64,000 bases of DNA from Nostoc sp. UHCC 0926 (GCF_028623165.1 NZ_CP117768.1:4030001-4094000), one strand, 5' to 3'. Positions 9,379 through 18,570 are shown, counted from the first letter of the stretch. Notes: generated by a model from the sequence alone, not told the origin. Program-made: numbers and translations.

Positions 9379-10209
9379 TTATTTTTGCTGCTTTGCATTA
9401 GCTTGACAACATTTGACAAGGGGTTGTTTAGCTAAATTCTCTAAATCTACAGATTTAAGCAAATTCATCCACTCCACCGCTAGAGTTGGATCTTCAGGTT
9501 TGGCAAGACGCAATTCAGCCAGAGTAGTCAAGGCATCGTACCAAATACCATTCTCAGCATAGAGGTTTACCCGTTGCTGAGGAGTTACTTGCTTGGGGCT
9601 ATCTACTAATTTAGGATTTAGATTAACCCGTTGCACCCATCCTTCTACATACTCTTGTTCTGGAGGTTGTTGTGGATTGCAAATGATTTTTATCTTAAAA
9701 AACCAGTGATACATCTTGTCTACTTGCAATGGGGAAGTAGTTGCGCTCAAGCGAATGCTAATAATTCCTGGTACTTCTGGTATTCTTACTGTTGTTCGGT
9801 AAAGAGTTTGACTTAGTTTACTTGACTCATCTTTGAGAACAAACTCAATAGAATTAATTGCAGATTTTTTATAGGGGACAAAAAACCAAAAAATTGGATA
9901 TTCCTCAGTCGTTAAGCCCCAAACTTTAGTAACAGAAACTGCTTCTGTTTGTCCTTGCTTGAGTGTCTCTTTGTATATAGGTACAAGTGCAATGACAGAT
10001 TGGTTACTAACACCACAACCACGACTTGCAGCTCCTCCGCGATCGCCTGTTGCACCCCTGTCTGGAGGAGGTGGAGGAGGCAAAAATGTAATAGGAATGG
10101 CAGCAACGGGTGTTATCCAAATCATTGGATAATAGCCGATAATTCCCAACAAAGCTATCCCGAAAATAGAGATTAATTGTATTTTTTGCCAATAGCTTTT
10201 CATAAACAA
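9379..10209 (-). CDS. DUF928 family exported protein
   Basis: A 276-residue protein with an N-terminal signal/anchor helix (ISIFGIALLGIIGYYPMIW), a Pro-rich stretch (FLPPPPPPDRG, ~43-53) and the DUF928 pattern: RGC...LVPIYKETLK, WGLTTEEYPIFWFFVPY, LSQTLYRTTVRIPEVPGIIS, and the C-terminal ENGIWYDALTTLAELRLAKP helices. DUF928 proteins are periplasmic or cell-surface cyanobacterial proteins of unknown function that co-occur with CHAT and CHASE2 genes. It lies 71 bases downstream of the CHAT-CHASE2 gene on the same strand, very likely one operon. Start at ATG 10209 or 10203 (MKSYWQKIQL); the sequence does not decide. Confidence 0.8.
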   Translation of the reverse strand: MFMKSYWQKIQLISIFGIALLGIIGYYPMIWITPVAAIPITFLPPPPPPDRGATGDRGGAASRGCGVSNQSVIALVPIYKETLKQGQTEAVSVTKVWGLTTEEYPIFWFFVPYKKSAINSIEFVLKDESSKLSQTLYRTTVRIPEVPGIISIRLSATTSPLQVDKMYHWFFKIKIICNPQQPPEQEYVEGWVQRVNLNPKLVDSPKQVTPQQRVNLYAENGIWYDALTTLAELRLAKPEDPTLAVEWMNLLKSVDLENLAKQPLVKCCQANAKQQK

Positions 10210-10280
10210 TTAGTAGTTAAACAATTTAGAATTCTGGATTTTGGATTCTGCAAAACTTATACAGGAATACTTTTCAAAAT

Positions 10281-12689
10281 TTATCTGTGAGTTTCATATT
10301 TCAAATTGACGTTATTATTAATTTTAAATTTTATGTTTAAGTAAGTTATAGCTATTAAACTATTACCTCCTAAAGCCAACATAGCAGGAATGAGGGGAAC
10401 CCAACAACTATATGCAATTAAAAATATAAAACAGCTACCGTATAAACTTGTAATAGCTATCCCTCCTGCCAAGCTTAAGTAAGTGAATCGGTGCAGATAA
10501 GCAGTAAGCAAACCCCCTAAAAAAGACCAGCCCCAAATCCAAATTACTTCACCCCAAAGTGGCCAAGTCCACAACAAAGGTTGTCCGTCCAAAGCAGCAC
10601 TGAGCAGTTGACTGACCATCTGGGCTTGTAAAAATACTCCTGGTATTGCCTGTAATTTCCCTTGAGGAGTGGTGTAGGGAGTTAACCAATAATCATGAAA
10701 AGTTTCTGCTGTTGTGCCAATAATGACTATTTTGTCTTTGACTGCATTGGCATTTAGCTTACCCGTTAGCACTTGTCCTAAGGTAATATGTGGTGCGTTG
10801 GCGAAGCCTGCCGAAGGTATCGCTTCTGGGGAACCAGGGGAACGATAATTTAACAAAATTTGGTGTCCAGAAGCGTCAATCCCTTGATAACCTCCGGTAT
10901 GAGCTTCTATTGGTTTAAATCTCAGCTTCCCTAATTGCCACGCGCCATCAGGGTCAAATTGCAACTGAATTCCCTTCGCGTCCAGGTAACGCAATGCAAG
11001 TCGAACACTCAGGGCATAGGGGGTAGTACAAGGAGATGAGGGTGAGGGCTTTAACGATAACAGATGGCGACGCACGACATTATCTGAATCTATGGCAATA
11101 TCGCTAAAACCTAGACCCTCTAGAGAAACTTCTGGTGGTGGTTTCACACCTGGTTTTCCTGCTTGGGAATCGTCGAGTTGACACACTGCCACAAAGCGAT
11201 CGCTTTTTCGCATTCGTTCTGCTAATGCTGGATAATCTTTACTGACTGGATAATCTCGGTATATATCCAAACCAATAACTTGTGGTTGATATGTCTCTAA
11301 TTTTTCTAACAGTTGGGCAAGTGATTTGTCTGACAAGGAACCCTGAGGTTTTTCCTGTTTTTGCGCCTGCACATCTTCTTCAGTCACAGTCACAATCAGT
11401 AAGCGTGAGTCTGGGTTCTCAGGAGGACGCAAGCGTAACAGTTGGTCAAACGCACTTAGCTCTAATGGTTGCAGCACACCCAAATACCGTACCCCCATTA
11501 ATATTCCAGTCATTGCCATGCTGATCAGTAGGAGCAATGAGAAGCCAAGCCGATTTGTGATTCTTTTAACTGGGGTGGTTTTAGACAAAGATGTCGGAAT
11601 ATTACGTGTATTTCTAGACAATTCCCCCCAATTCAACGGCATTTCAGCAGGATTTTGACAGATGACAGGCAACCATGTCGCGCAGGGAAATTGATTTTCT
11701 AGCCCCTGTAACCTTTCTCGTGCCTCCCTCACAGCTAAATACAACGAGTTTCCCCGCGCGAAGGCTGACAAAAAATACTTTAAAAACTGCTGCGCCACTC
11801 GATCAGGTACAGGCTCTCGCATCACGATGATTTCGGGAATATGCAAATCTGCAAACTCCCGTGCCAATCCCAAGCCATCACAGGAATTGAAAATTGCCAG
11901 TTGTAAACCTCGTTCCACTGCCTTTGTTAGGGCATACTTTAACTGACTAATTGTTAGACTTTCAGTTTGATTGACGTAGATTTTTCCTATTTCATTCGTT
12001 TCCTGAGTAAAACTGTGTCCGGCAAAAAATAGAATCTGCCAATGCTGCTCCCATAGCTGGTCAGTAAGGTCTTGGCATTGTGGTTCAACTAAAAAAGTGA
12101 TGTCTGCATTGGGTAATAAATTAAGCAACGCCTGATCTACTTTGGTATCAATTCCTTGGCTGTTACCCAAAATCGCTAAGATTTTTACTTTGTCGGATGT
12201 GGTTGTTATTCGGTTGACTTGTTCGTAGGCGGGAGCGCTCAGAGCTATTTCTGCTTTGGGATAGCGTTCCAGCAAATCCCAAAGATGCCAGGGGAGTTTC
12301 TGTAATTGGAGGTCTTTGGTTTGTAAAAGCACACGGATATTATCCGCAAACATGAGTTTTTCCAACCATTTTTCGCGGATAGGACGAAAGGAATCGGAAG
12401 CAAGCCAAGTATTAAAACGTACTTTAAATTCCTCAGTCACCTGCTGGCAGTCTTCTAGAGTGGGGGCTTGGTTATCTTCCTTAGGTAAACCAATAGGACG
12501 AGATGGCAACCTTAAATTACGATAAATAGATTGCCAACGGTAATAATCGCGGGGAATTTCTGGGTTGGGGGGAAGCGCACCCGTGATTTCCACGCTAGGG
12601 CGGGCATTTTCATCGCCAATCTGTAGGGTCACGGGAAACCCTTGTTCAAAGTTCCCCTCCCCTAACTTTAAGATAACCAACTTGCCCAC
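10281..12689 (-). CDS. CHAT-CHASE2 membrane protein
   Basis: An 802-residue protein starting at GTG 12689. Residues ~1-350 are a CHAT peptidase-like domain with the catalytic pair visible as FFAGHSF (~224) and FNSCDGLG (~270). A transmembrane helix (LLLLISMAMTGILMGV, ~395) leads into a periplasmic CHASE2 sensor domain (~415-690, starting LELSAFDQLLRLRPPE). Two or three C-terminal membrane helices follow (~705-790). This is the common cyanobacterial layout in which an extracytoplasmic sensor is tied to a cytosolic protease-like domain. The gene starts 2 bases after the stop of a start-less upstream ORF and is followed by DUF928. A palindromic repeat at ~10794-10832 is read in frame and adds the peptide around IPSAGFANAPH. 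Confidence 0.9.
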   Translation of the reverse strand: MGKLVILKLGEGNFEQGFPVTLQIGDENARPSVEITGALPPNPEIPRDYYRWQSIYRNLRLPSRPIGLPKEDNQAPTLEDCQQVTEEFKVRFNTWLASDSFRPIREKWLEKLMFADNIRVLLQTKDLQLQKLPWHLWDLLERYPKAEIALSAPAYEQVNRITTTSDKVKILAILGNSQGIDTKVDQALLNLLPNADITFLVEPQCQDLTDQLWEQHWQILFFAGHSFTQETNEIGKIYVNQTESLTISQLKYALTKAVERGLQLAIFNSCDGLGLAREFADLHIPEIIVMREPVPDRVAQQFLKYFLSAFARGNSLYLAVREARERLQGLENQFPCATWLPVICQNPAEMPLNWGELSRNTRNIPTSLSKTTPVKRITNRLGFSLLLLISMAMTGILMGVRYLGVLQPLELSAFDQLLRLRPPENPDSRLLIVTVTEEDVQAQKQEKPQGSLSDKSLAQLLEKLETYQPQVIGLDIYRDYPVSKDYPALAERMRKSDRFVAVCQLDDSQAGKPGVKPPPEVSLEGLGFSDIAIDSDNVVRRHLLSLKPSPSSPCTTPYALSVRLALRYLDAKGIQLQFDPDGAWQLGKLRFKPIEAHTGGYQGIDASGHQILLNYRSPGSPEAIPSAGFANAPHITLGQVLTGKLNANAVKDKIVIIGTTAETFHDYWLTPYTTPQGKLQAIPGVFLQAQMVSQLLSAALDGQPLLWTWPLWGEVIWIWGWSFLGGLLTAYLHRFTYLSLAGGIAITSLYGSCFIFLIAYSCWVPLIPAMLALGGNSLIAITYLNIKFKINNNVNLKYETHR

Positions 12690-12691
12690 AG

Positions 12692-12922
12692 CTAGTTCTC
12701 CACAAATGCTGAGTTGTATCTATACCTGAAAAACCTGTAGGTTCTAGAGGTGTTTTGGTAATATTCCTCTATTGCGTCTACAGTTTTTAATAATAACGAA
12801 TCTAACGGCTCAATCCAATCAGCCACTTCACGAGCCAGCCCAAGGGTTGAGATTCCTCTTGATGGTTCAAGTTTACCAATCAGCGTCTCATTTTTAATAG
12901 ATTGGAGGCCACTGGTCTTAGA
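12692..12922 (-). pseudogene. Start-less ORF just upstream of the CHAT-CHASE2 gene
   Basis: An open frame of 76 codons between stops at 12923-12925 and 12692-12694, ending 2 bases before the GTG of the CHAT-CHASE2 gene. It reads like protein (TLIGKLEPSRGIST, LGLAREVADWIEPLD, LLLKTVDAIEEYYQ) but has no ATG or TTG and only one late GTG. It is best seen as the 3' end of a gene whose 5' part was lost, once translationally coupled to the CHAT gene. I do not recognise the family. Confidence 0.5.
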
Positions 12923-13001
12923 TTAAGGTGTGGAATCGGAACATGCCCCATCGTTTATATTCTCAGCCTTAAAGCAAGGATGCAAGGACAGTTTTCCCTC
13001 G

Positions 13002-13106
13002 TTCCCAGCCTCTAGGCTGGGAAACTATTTTGGGAGGCTCGGCCTCCTCTTTCTTGACCAGAGGCAGAGCCTCTTGGAACTCGTTCCCAGTCTTCAGACT
13101 GGGAAC
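13002..13106. repeat. Cluster of four palindromic hairpins
   Basis: Four hairpins in ~105 bases: 13002-13023 (TTCCCAGCC, loop, GGCTGGGAA), 13033-13047 (GGAGGCTCGGCCTCC), 13061-13073 (GAGGCAGAGCCTC) and 13083-13106 (GTTCCCAGTC and its complement). This is the familiar Nostoc palindrome cluster, located upstream of the small RHH gene. A single copy of the last type recurs at 46550-46570. Confidence 0.8.
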
Positions 13107-13163
13107 AAGGTTAAACAAGCCTTTCGGCTTTTCTTAGTGCCATTCAGTTATATTTCTATACAA

Positions 13164-13352
13164 ATGAGCAAGAACAAGGGCAAGCCAGAGAATCTAAAAC
13201 CGTTCACTACAGACAGAGAAGAACCATTAACCGAAAGATTAAATTTACGCATTACTAAAACAATGAAAGAGGAAGTGCAACAACAAGACGATCCTCCTGA
13301 GTTTTGCAGAGAAGCTATTCAGAAAGCACTGGATGAGAAAAAAGGGAAGTAA
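13164..13352 (+). CDS. Small RHH/CopG-like protein
   Basis: A 62-residue basic protein. The start chosen is ATG 13164 (MSKNKGKPENLKPFTTDREE); the open frame extends further upstream to 12930 but that part is encoded by the palindrome cluster and looks non-coding. Residues ~28-60 (LTERLNLRITKTMKEEVQQQ, then FCREAIQKALDEKK) fit one strand plus two helices of a ribbon-helix-helix DNA-binding domain. Such proteins act as antitoxins or small repressors. No toxin gene is adjacent, so its target is unknown. Confidence 0.65.
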   Translation: MSKNKGKPENLKPFTTDREEPLTERLNLRITKTMKEEVQQQDDPPEFCREAIQKALDEKKGK

Positions 13353-13433
13353 TGAAAAGTTGTTGGAGTTTAGTACAGCAACTTTTCAAAAAATTCTTTT
13401 TGAAATAACGAAACTTTTAGGTTTATTTTTGCC

Positions 13434-14090
13434 CTACGTCACCAAGTGCAGCCGATCGCACAAAATTCCTTGAATTACCTGTTGTACAGCTTCTTTACTC
13501 AAGCTGCCATCTACTCGCACAATTCGTGAGGGATAGGATGCTGCTAAATGTGCGTATCCTTGCTGAACGCGCCGATGAAAAGCGATTGTTTCTTGTTCAA
13601 TGCGGTCTAGTCCTACTCCATCTAAGAGTTTGCGGGCTAGTCCCACTTCAACATCGACATCTAGCCAAATAGTTAAGTCACTTTCTAAACCACCAGTAGC
13701 AATATAGTTAAGCTGATTGATTAAACTCATGTTTTGACTGCGACCATATCCTTGGTAGGCAATGGTAGAGTCAGTGTAGCGATCGCATAAAATATATTTC
13801 CCTGCAAGGAGATGCGGTTTGAGTTGTTGTTCAACGTGTTGCGATCGGTCAGCAGCATACAACAAAAGTTCTGTCACTTGTGCAACTGGTTTATCCTCTG
13901 CCTTCTCTAGTAGCAAGCGGCGAAGATGTAAGCCTAACTCTGTTCCTCCTGGTTCACGAGTTAGGATCACAGAAACACCCAGACTTTCCAGCCACTCAGA
14001 ACAAAGCTGCATTTGGCTAGTTTTGCCACAGCCTTCCACCCCTTCAAATACAATTAATTTGCCACCCATGCTATTTTGTGTTCGCTGCAA
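13434..14090 (-). CDS. tmk: Thymidylate kinase
   Basis: Phosphorylates dTMP to dTDP in the cytoplasm, an essential step for dTTP. The P-loop reads FEGVEGCGKTSQ near residue 15, the DR-Y motif reads CDRYTDSTIAYQGYG near 103-117, and the lid and LDVDVEVGLAR region follow. Total length 211-218 residues, normal for the family. Two starts are possible: TTG 14090 (with GGTGAG just upstream) or ATG 14069 (MGGKLIVFEG). Family alignments as I recall them favour the ATG. It is followed on the left by the small RHH gene on the opposite strand, so it is probably a single-gene unit. Confidence 0.93.
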   Translation of the reverse strand: MQRTQNSMGGKLIVFEGVEGCGKTSQMQLCSEWLESLGVSVILTREPGGTELGLHLRRLLLEKAEDKPVAQVTELLLYAADRSQHVEQQLKPHLLAGKYILCDRYTDSTIAYQGYGRSQNMSLINQLNYIATGGLESDLTIWLDVDVEVGLARKLLDGVGLDRIEQETIAFHRRVQQGYAHLAASYPSRIVRVDGSLSKEAVQQVIQGILCDRLHLVT

Positions 14091-14104
14091 TATCTCACCA
14101 GTAT

Positions 14105-14360
14105 TTTCCGTTGTATCACGTCGGGGTGTGTTTGTCCCAGCATTGACATTGACACTGGTGTTGTGCTTGATCTATCTAATTTGGGGAGATGTAGCGCGAA
14201 TCGTGGCTGTTGGTAACATCGGTTGGTTTGTCTCCTTTATGTTATTCCATTTGGGGCTTTGGCTGAGGCGCGATCGCCCGAAAGTTTTGTTCCCTCGCAT
14301 ATCTCTGGGCATTCTGCTGTTAGAAGTTGTGTAGTGGTGGGCGGTTATTTGGTGTCAAAC
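14105..14360 (+). pseudogene. APC-type permease C-terminal remnant (frameshifted)
   Basis: A membrane-protein-like frame runs to a TAG at 14332-14334 (LTLTLVLCLIYLIWGDVARI, then NIGWFVSFMLFHLGLWLRRD and ISLGILLLEVV). One base later, in another frame, VVVGGYL continues the expected helix. This resembles the last helices of an amino-acid/polyamine (APC) permease. No 5' part exists because tmk occupies the other strand upstream, so this is a truncated and frameshifted remnant. The family call is tentative. Confidence 0.5.
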
Positions 14361-14528
14361 TTAATAAAGTTGCAAGTGGGGGGGGCGAGAATATATTTGC
14401 CTGATTGCCAAGCTCGACTGTCTTCCTTGGGTAATAGTCTCAACCCCAATCGAATATTCTACACCTGAAGTATAAACACTCCAAATCCTATTGTTATGCT
14501 ACCTGTATAGCGTTGAGGAAACAAAGTA

Positions 14529-16619
14529 ATGTTAAAGGTTTTTGCTGACAGAGGTGGTACATTCACAGATATTGTTGCTGTTACTAATAATCAGCCAATT
14601 ATAGACAGACTCTCAAAATATCCAGAACGTTTTTTAATTGTGACTCTGCCTAATTGGCAATGGATTATCGTCTACAAACTGCTTTCAGAAAATCCCGAAC
14701 AATACCAAGATGCAGCCATCCAAGGTATACAGGATATTATGGGTATTTCCGGCAACGAACCTATTCCTAGTGAAGCAATAGAAGTAATAAAAATGGGGAC
14801 AACAGTAGCAACAAATGCACTGTTAGAAAGGAAAGGCGATCGCGTCGTTCTTTTCATCACCAAAGGCTTTAAAGATGCGCTGCAAATTGGCTACCAAAAC
14901 CGCCCTAATATCTTTGTCCGTCATATCGTTTTACCAACTATGCTTTATGAGCAGGTGATTGAAATTGATGAACGTTATGATGCTCATGGAAATGAATTAA
15001 TCCCTATAAATATTCAACAAGTCAAAAATGACTTACAAGCAGTTTATAACAGAGAAATTCGTAGTTGTGCTATTGTTTTTATGCACAGCGATCGCTATCC
15101 TGATCACGAACAACAAATAGCCCGACTTGCCGAAGAAATTGGATTTACCCAAATATCCGTATCTCATCAAGTTAGTCCTTTAATGAAATTAGTCAGCCGA
15201 GGAGATACAACAGTAGTAGATGCTTATTTAACTCCTATTCTCCGTCGCTATGTCAACCAAATAGCGAGTCAGTTACCTGGAGTCAAATTAATGTTCATGA
15301 AATCTGATGGAGGTTTAGTCGCAGCCCAACAATTTCAAGGCAAAGATAGTATTTTGAGTGGTCCCGCTGGGGGTATTGTCGGCGCAGTTCAAACTAGTAA
15401 AAGGGCAGGTTTTGAGTTAGTTATTACCTTTGATATGGGAGGGACAAGTACAGATGTCGCTCACTTTAAAGGAGAGTATGAACGACAATTAGATTCGGAA
15501 ATTGCTGGGGCGCGGATGCGAGTTCCCGTATTAGCAATTAATACCATTGCGGCTGGAGGCGGTTCAATTCTCTTTTTTGATGGTTCTAGTTATCGTGTCG
15601 GCCCTAAATCTGCTGGATCAAATCCTGGCCCTGCTTGTTACCGACGCGGGGGGCCATTAGCGGTTACTGATGCCAATGTGATGTTAGGCAAAATCCACCC
15701 GCAATATTTTCCCTCAGTTTTTGGAATTGATGGCAATTTACCTTTAGATAAAGATACTGTTATTCAGCAATTTGCACAATTAGCCCAAGAGATTCAAGCC
15801 GCTACATTAAATCATTGTACTCCCGAACAAGTAGCCGCTGGATTTATGGCGATCGCAGTGGAAAATATGGCGAATGCAATTAAAAAAATCAGTCTGCAAC
15901 GGGGTTGTGATGTCAGCCAATATGTACTTTGTTGTTTTGGCGGTGCAGGCGGGCAAGTTGCTTGTTTAATTGCCGATACCTTGGGAATGAAAAAGATATT
16001 TCTACACCCTTATGCTGGTGTTCTGTCTGCTTATGGAATGGGATTAGCTGATGTCAGGGCGATTAGAGAAGGAGGAGTAGAACAGCCTCTCACTCAAACA
16101 TTAATTCCTAAATTACACCAGTTAATGGAATATTTAGAAATTCAAGCTAGAAGTGAAATGAATGAAGATAATATCCAAGCAGAAATAGTCTGTAAAATCA
16201 ACTTAAAATATGAGGGGACTAACTCTATCTTAACCGTTAATTTTACTGAGCAATTAGCAGAGATACGGCAAAAATTTGAGGTTGAACATAAATCTCGTTA
16301 TGGTTTTATACAATTAGAGAAAACCTTAATTGTTGAATCAGCCTCAGTAGAAGTAATTCAGAAAATGGAGACTCCCGAAGAACCTTTAATTATTCGGACT
16401 CGTTCTCTAGATGAAGCTCCTGTATCTGTTGAGATAGTAAGAATGTTTAGTACTGATACATGGTATGATACTCCTGTTTATCGGCGGGAAGATTTACAAC
16501 GAGAAGATAGGATTAATGGGCCTGCGATCGTTGTCGAAAAAATTAGCACAATTGTAGTGGAACCTAACTGGCAAGCAAGATTAACTGAACGGAATCATCT
16601 AATTTTAGAACGTCTATAA
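14529..16619 (+). CDS. hyuA: 5-oxoprolinase / hydantoinase subunit A
   Basis: A 696-residue ATP-dependent amidohydrolase subunit, the half that carries the actin-like ATPase fold. Seen: FADRGGTFTDIVA near residue 5 (nucleotide-binding loop), TTVATNALLERKGDRV (~95-110), MKSDGGLV (~258), TFDMGGTSTDVAHFKG (~302), GAGGGSILFFDG-type glycine region (~345), and the C-terminal HyuA domain. It would open 5-oxoproline (glutathione turnover) or a hydantoin-type ring together with subunit B, encoded 181 bases downstream. In many cyanobacteria the two are fused as one ~1,200-residue OPLAH; here they are separate. Start at ATG 14529. Substrate is not fixed by the sequence. Confidence 0.88.
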   Translation: MLKVFADRGGTFTDIVAVTNNQPIIDRLSKYPERFLIVTLPNWQWIIVYKLLSENPEQYQDAAIQGIQDIMGISGNEPIPSEAIEVIKMGTTVATNALLERKGDRVVLFITKGFKDALQIGYQNRPNIFVRHIVLPTMLYEQVIEIDERYDAHGNELIPINIQQVKNDLQAVYNREIRSCAIVFMHSDRYPDHEQQIARLAEEIGFTQISVSHQVSPLMKLVSRGDTTVVDAYLTPILRRYVNQIASQLPGVKLMFMKSDGGLVAAQQFQGKDSILSGPAGGIVGAVQTSKRAGFELVITFDMGGTSTDVAHFKGEYERQLDSEIAGARMRVPVLAINTIAAGGGSILFFDGSSYRVGPKSAGSNPGPACYRRGGPLAVTDANVMLGKIHPQYFPSVFGIDGNLPLDKDTVIQQFAQLAQEIQAATLNHCTPEQVAAGFMAIAVENMANAIKKISLQRGCDVSQYVLCCFGGAGGQVACLIADTLGMKKIFLHPYAGVLSAYGMGLADVRAIREGGVEQPLTQTLIPKLHQLMEYLEIQARSEMNEDNIQAEIVCKINLKYEGTNSILTVNFTEQLAEIRQKFEVEHKSRYGFIQLEKTLIVESASVEVIQKMETPEEPLIIRTRSLDEAPVSVEIVRMFSTDTWYDTPVYRREDLQREDRINGPAIVVEKISTIVVEPNWQARLTERNHLILERL

Positions 16620-16800
16620 ACTGGCTGTTGGGCTGGAAAATACTTACCCTCACTACACTAACCTCAACACGGGTTTACAACAAAAAGGTTATCCATTCAT
16701 GGACTCTCGCCCAAGTAGATAGTGATAGCTAGTAGTAAACACTGAAGTGTTTGAAAAAGTGTTTAAGCGATAACTACAAGATTTTTTTAAGGAGTTAAAA

Positions 16801-18366
16801 ATGTATATAACATCTCAACCTGATCCTGTCCGCTTAGAAATCTTTAAAAACCTATATCAATTTATCGCTGAACAAATGGGAATTGTGTTACAAAACACGG
16901 CCACATCTGTAAATATCAAAGAGAGGCTGGATTTCTCCTGTGCTATTTTTGACTCATCGGGATTATTAGTAGCAAATGCTCCCCACATTCCTGTACATTT
17001 AGGCTCAATGAGTGAAAGTGTCCGCAGTTTAATTAACGATAAAGGCGACACCCTAAAACCAGGAAATGTATATCTATCTAATAACCCTTATAACGGCGGA
17101 ACTCACCTTCCTGACGTAACTGCAATTACCCCTGTTTTTTTGGAAAATAGTGAAAATATTTCATTCCCCATGCCGCTTTTTTTTGTTGCTTCTCGTGGAC
17201 ATCAAGCCGATATCGGTGGAATTACTCCTGGCTCAATGCCTCCCGACAGTACCACAGTAGAAGAGGAAGGAATTCTTTTTGATAATTTTCTCTTGGTTGA
17301 AGAGGGCAATTTTCGAGAAACCGCAGTAAGACAGCATCTCTCAAATCATATTTATCCTGCCCGTAACCCTGACCAAAATATAGCTGATTTTAAGGCACAA
17401 ATTGCCGCCAATGAACGCGGATTTCAAGAACTTCATAAAATGGTTTACCAATATGGACTTGAGACTGTCGAAGCTTATATGAAATTTGTGCAAGCTAATG
17501 CTGAAGAGTCGGTGAGAAAGGCTATCAATCTTCTCAAGGATGGCTCATTTATTTATGAAATGGATAATGGAGCAATCATTCAACTAAAAGTTACGATCCA
17601 TCAAGAAAATCGCAGTGCTACCATTGATTTTACTGGAACATCTAAGCAACTTAATAGTAATTTAAATGCTCCCAAAGCTGTAACTCAAGCAGCAGTCTTA
17701 TATGTCTTTCGGACTTTGGTTGATGATAATATTCCTCTGAATGCCGGGTGTCTTAATCCTCTAGAAATTATTATCCCGGTCGGCTGTATGCTGAATCCAA
17801 TTTATCCAGCAGCAGTAGTAGCGGGTAATGTAGAAACTTCTCAAACTATTGTTGATGCTTTATATGGTGCTTTGGGTGTTATGGCTGCTTCTCAAGGAAC
17901 AATGAATAATTTTACTTTTGGTAATGAGCAATATCAATATTATGAAACTATCTGCGGCGGCTCTGGCGCAGGAATTGATTTTGATGGAACTGATGGTGTT
18001 CATTCTCACATGACTAACTCCCGGTTGACCGATCCAGAAGTTTTAGAAACCCGTTATCCTGTACTTTTAGAAAGCTTTAGTCTTCGTCCCGATAGCGGTG
18101 GGAAAGGAAAATATTCCGGTGGTAATGGAGTTGTCCGCCGCATCCGGTTTTTAGAACCTATGACAGCTAATATTCTCTCTGGTCATCGGGTTGTCCCTCC
18201 CTTTGGATTAAATGGTGGGGAAGCCGGAATTGTCGGACGCAACTGGATACAACGTCAGAATGGAATTAAAGAGAATTTAGACAGCACAGCAACACAACAG
18301 ATGAAAGCTGGGGATGTTTTTGTGATCGAAACTCCTGGAGGAGGCGGATTTGGTAAAGCCTCCTAG
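16801..18366 (+). CDS. hyuB: 5-oxoprolinase / hydantoinase subunit B
   Basis: A 521-residue HyuB-type protein, the partner of the preceding HyuA. Recognisable segments: RLEIFKNLYQFIAEQMGI-like start (~11-28), NIKERLDFSCAIFD (~39-52), HIPVHLGSMSESVR (~62-75), NPYNGGTHLPDVT (~95-107), SRGHQADIGGITPGSMP (~137-153), and GGSGAGIDFDG near 390; the end is ETPGGGGFG. Start ATG 16801 has a clear Shine-Dalgarno (AAGGAG, 6-7 bases upstream). The gap to hyuA (181 bases) contains a short protein-like frame but nothing I can identify. The two genes together make one enzyme. Confidence 0.88.
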   Translation: MYITSQPDPVRLEIFKNLYQFIAEQMGIVLQNTATSVNIKERLDFSCAIFDSSGLLVANAPHIPVHLGSMSESVRSLINDKGDTLKPGNVYLSNNPYNGGTHLPDVTAITPVFLENSENISFPMPLFFVASRGHQADIGGITPGSMPPDSTTVEEEGILFDNFLLVEEGNFRETAVRQHLSNHIYPARNPDQNIADFKAQIAANERGFQELHKMVYQYGLETVEAYMKFVQANAEESVRKAINLLKDGSFIYEMDNGAIIQLKVTIHQENRSATIDFTGTSKQLNSNLNAPKAVTQAAVLYVFRTLVDDNIPLNAGCLNPLEIIIPVGCMLNPIYPAAVVAGNVETSQTIVDALYGALGVMAASQGTMNNFTFGNEQYQYYETICGGSGAGIDFDGTDGVHSHMTNSRLTDPEVLETRYPVLLESFSLRPDSGGKGKYSGGNGVVRRIRFLEPMTANILSGHRVVPPFGLNGGEAGIVGRNWIQRQNGIKENLDSTATQQMKAGDVFVIETPGGGGFGKAS

Positions 18367-18436
18367 TACCAGTAATTTCCCCTGAATTCAAAAGCCAGAA
18401 ATCTAGTTAGTTTTAGTTGCAGTTTGGCAAAAGATT

Positions 18437-18570
18437 TTATCTGTAATAACACTTATCAATCCAAATTCGCATTTCTTCTTCAGAACCAAAACAAGCCGAG
18501 CGTCCTGTGATTGGATCATGATCGCACAGCATTAGTAAACGTCCGCAGCAGCCAAGACACAGAGGTTTAG
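18437..18570 (-). CDS. Cys-rich micro-ORF or gene remnant
   Basis: An open frame ending at TAA 18437-18439 reads PLCLGCCGRLLMLCDHDPIT, then GRSACFGSEEEMRIWIDKC and YYR. The only ATG (18532) gives a 31-residue product that would lose the CLGCC motif; the open frame itself goes back to a TGA near 18580. The residue pattern is protein-like, with paired Cys and a DHDPITGRSACFGSEEE core, so it is a real small protein with an unusual start or a 5'-truncated remnant. I do not recognise it. Confidence 0.35.

Noticed and set aside
12930..13163. Longer start of the small RHH gene at 12930
   Set aside because: That region is made of palindromic hairpins and codes for non-protein-like sequence; the ATG at 13164 fits better.
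14529..18366. Oxoprolinase split by a frameshift
   Set aside because: Both halves have normal family lengths, and the second has its own Shine-Dalgarno and start, so they are two subunit genes.
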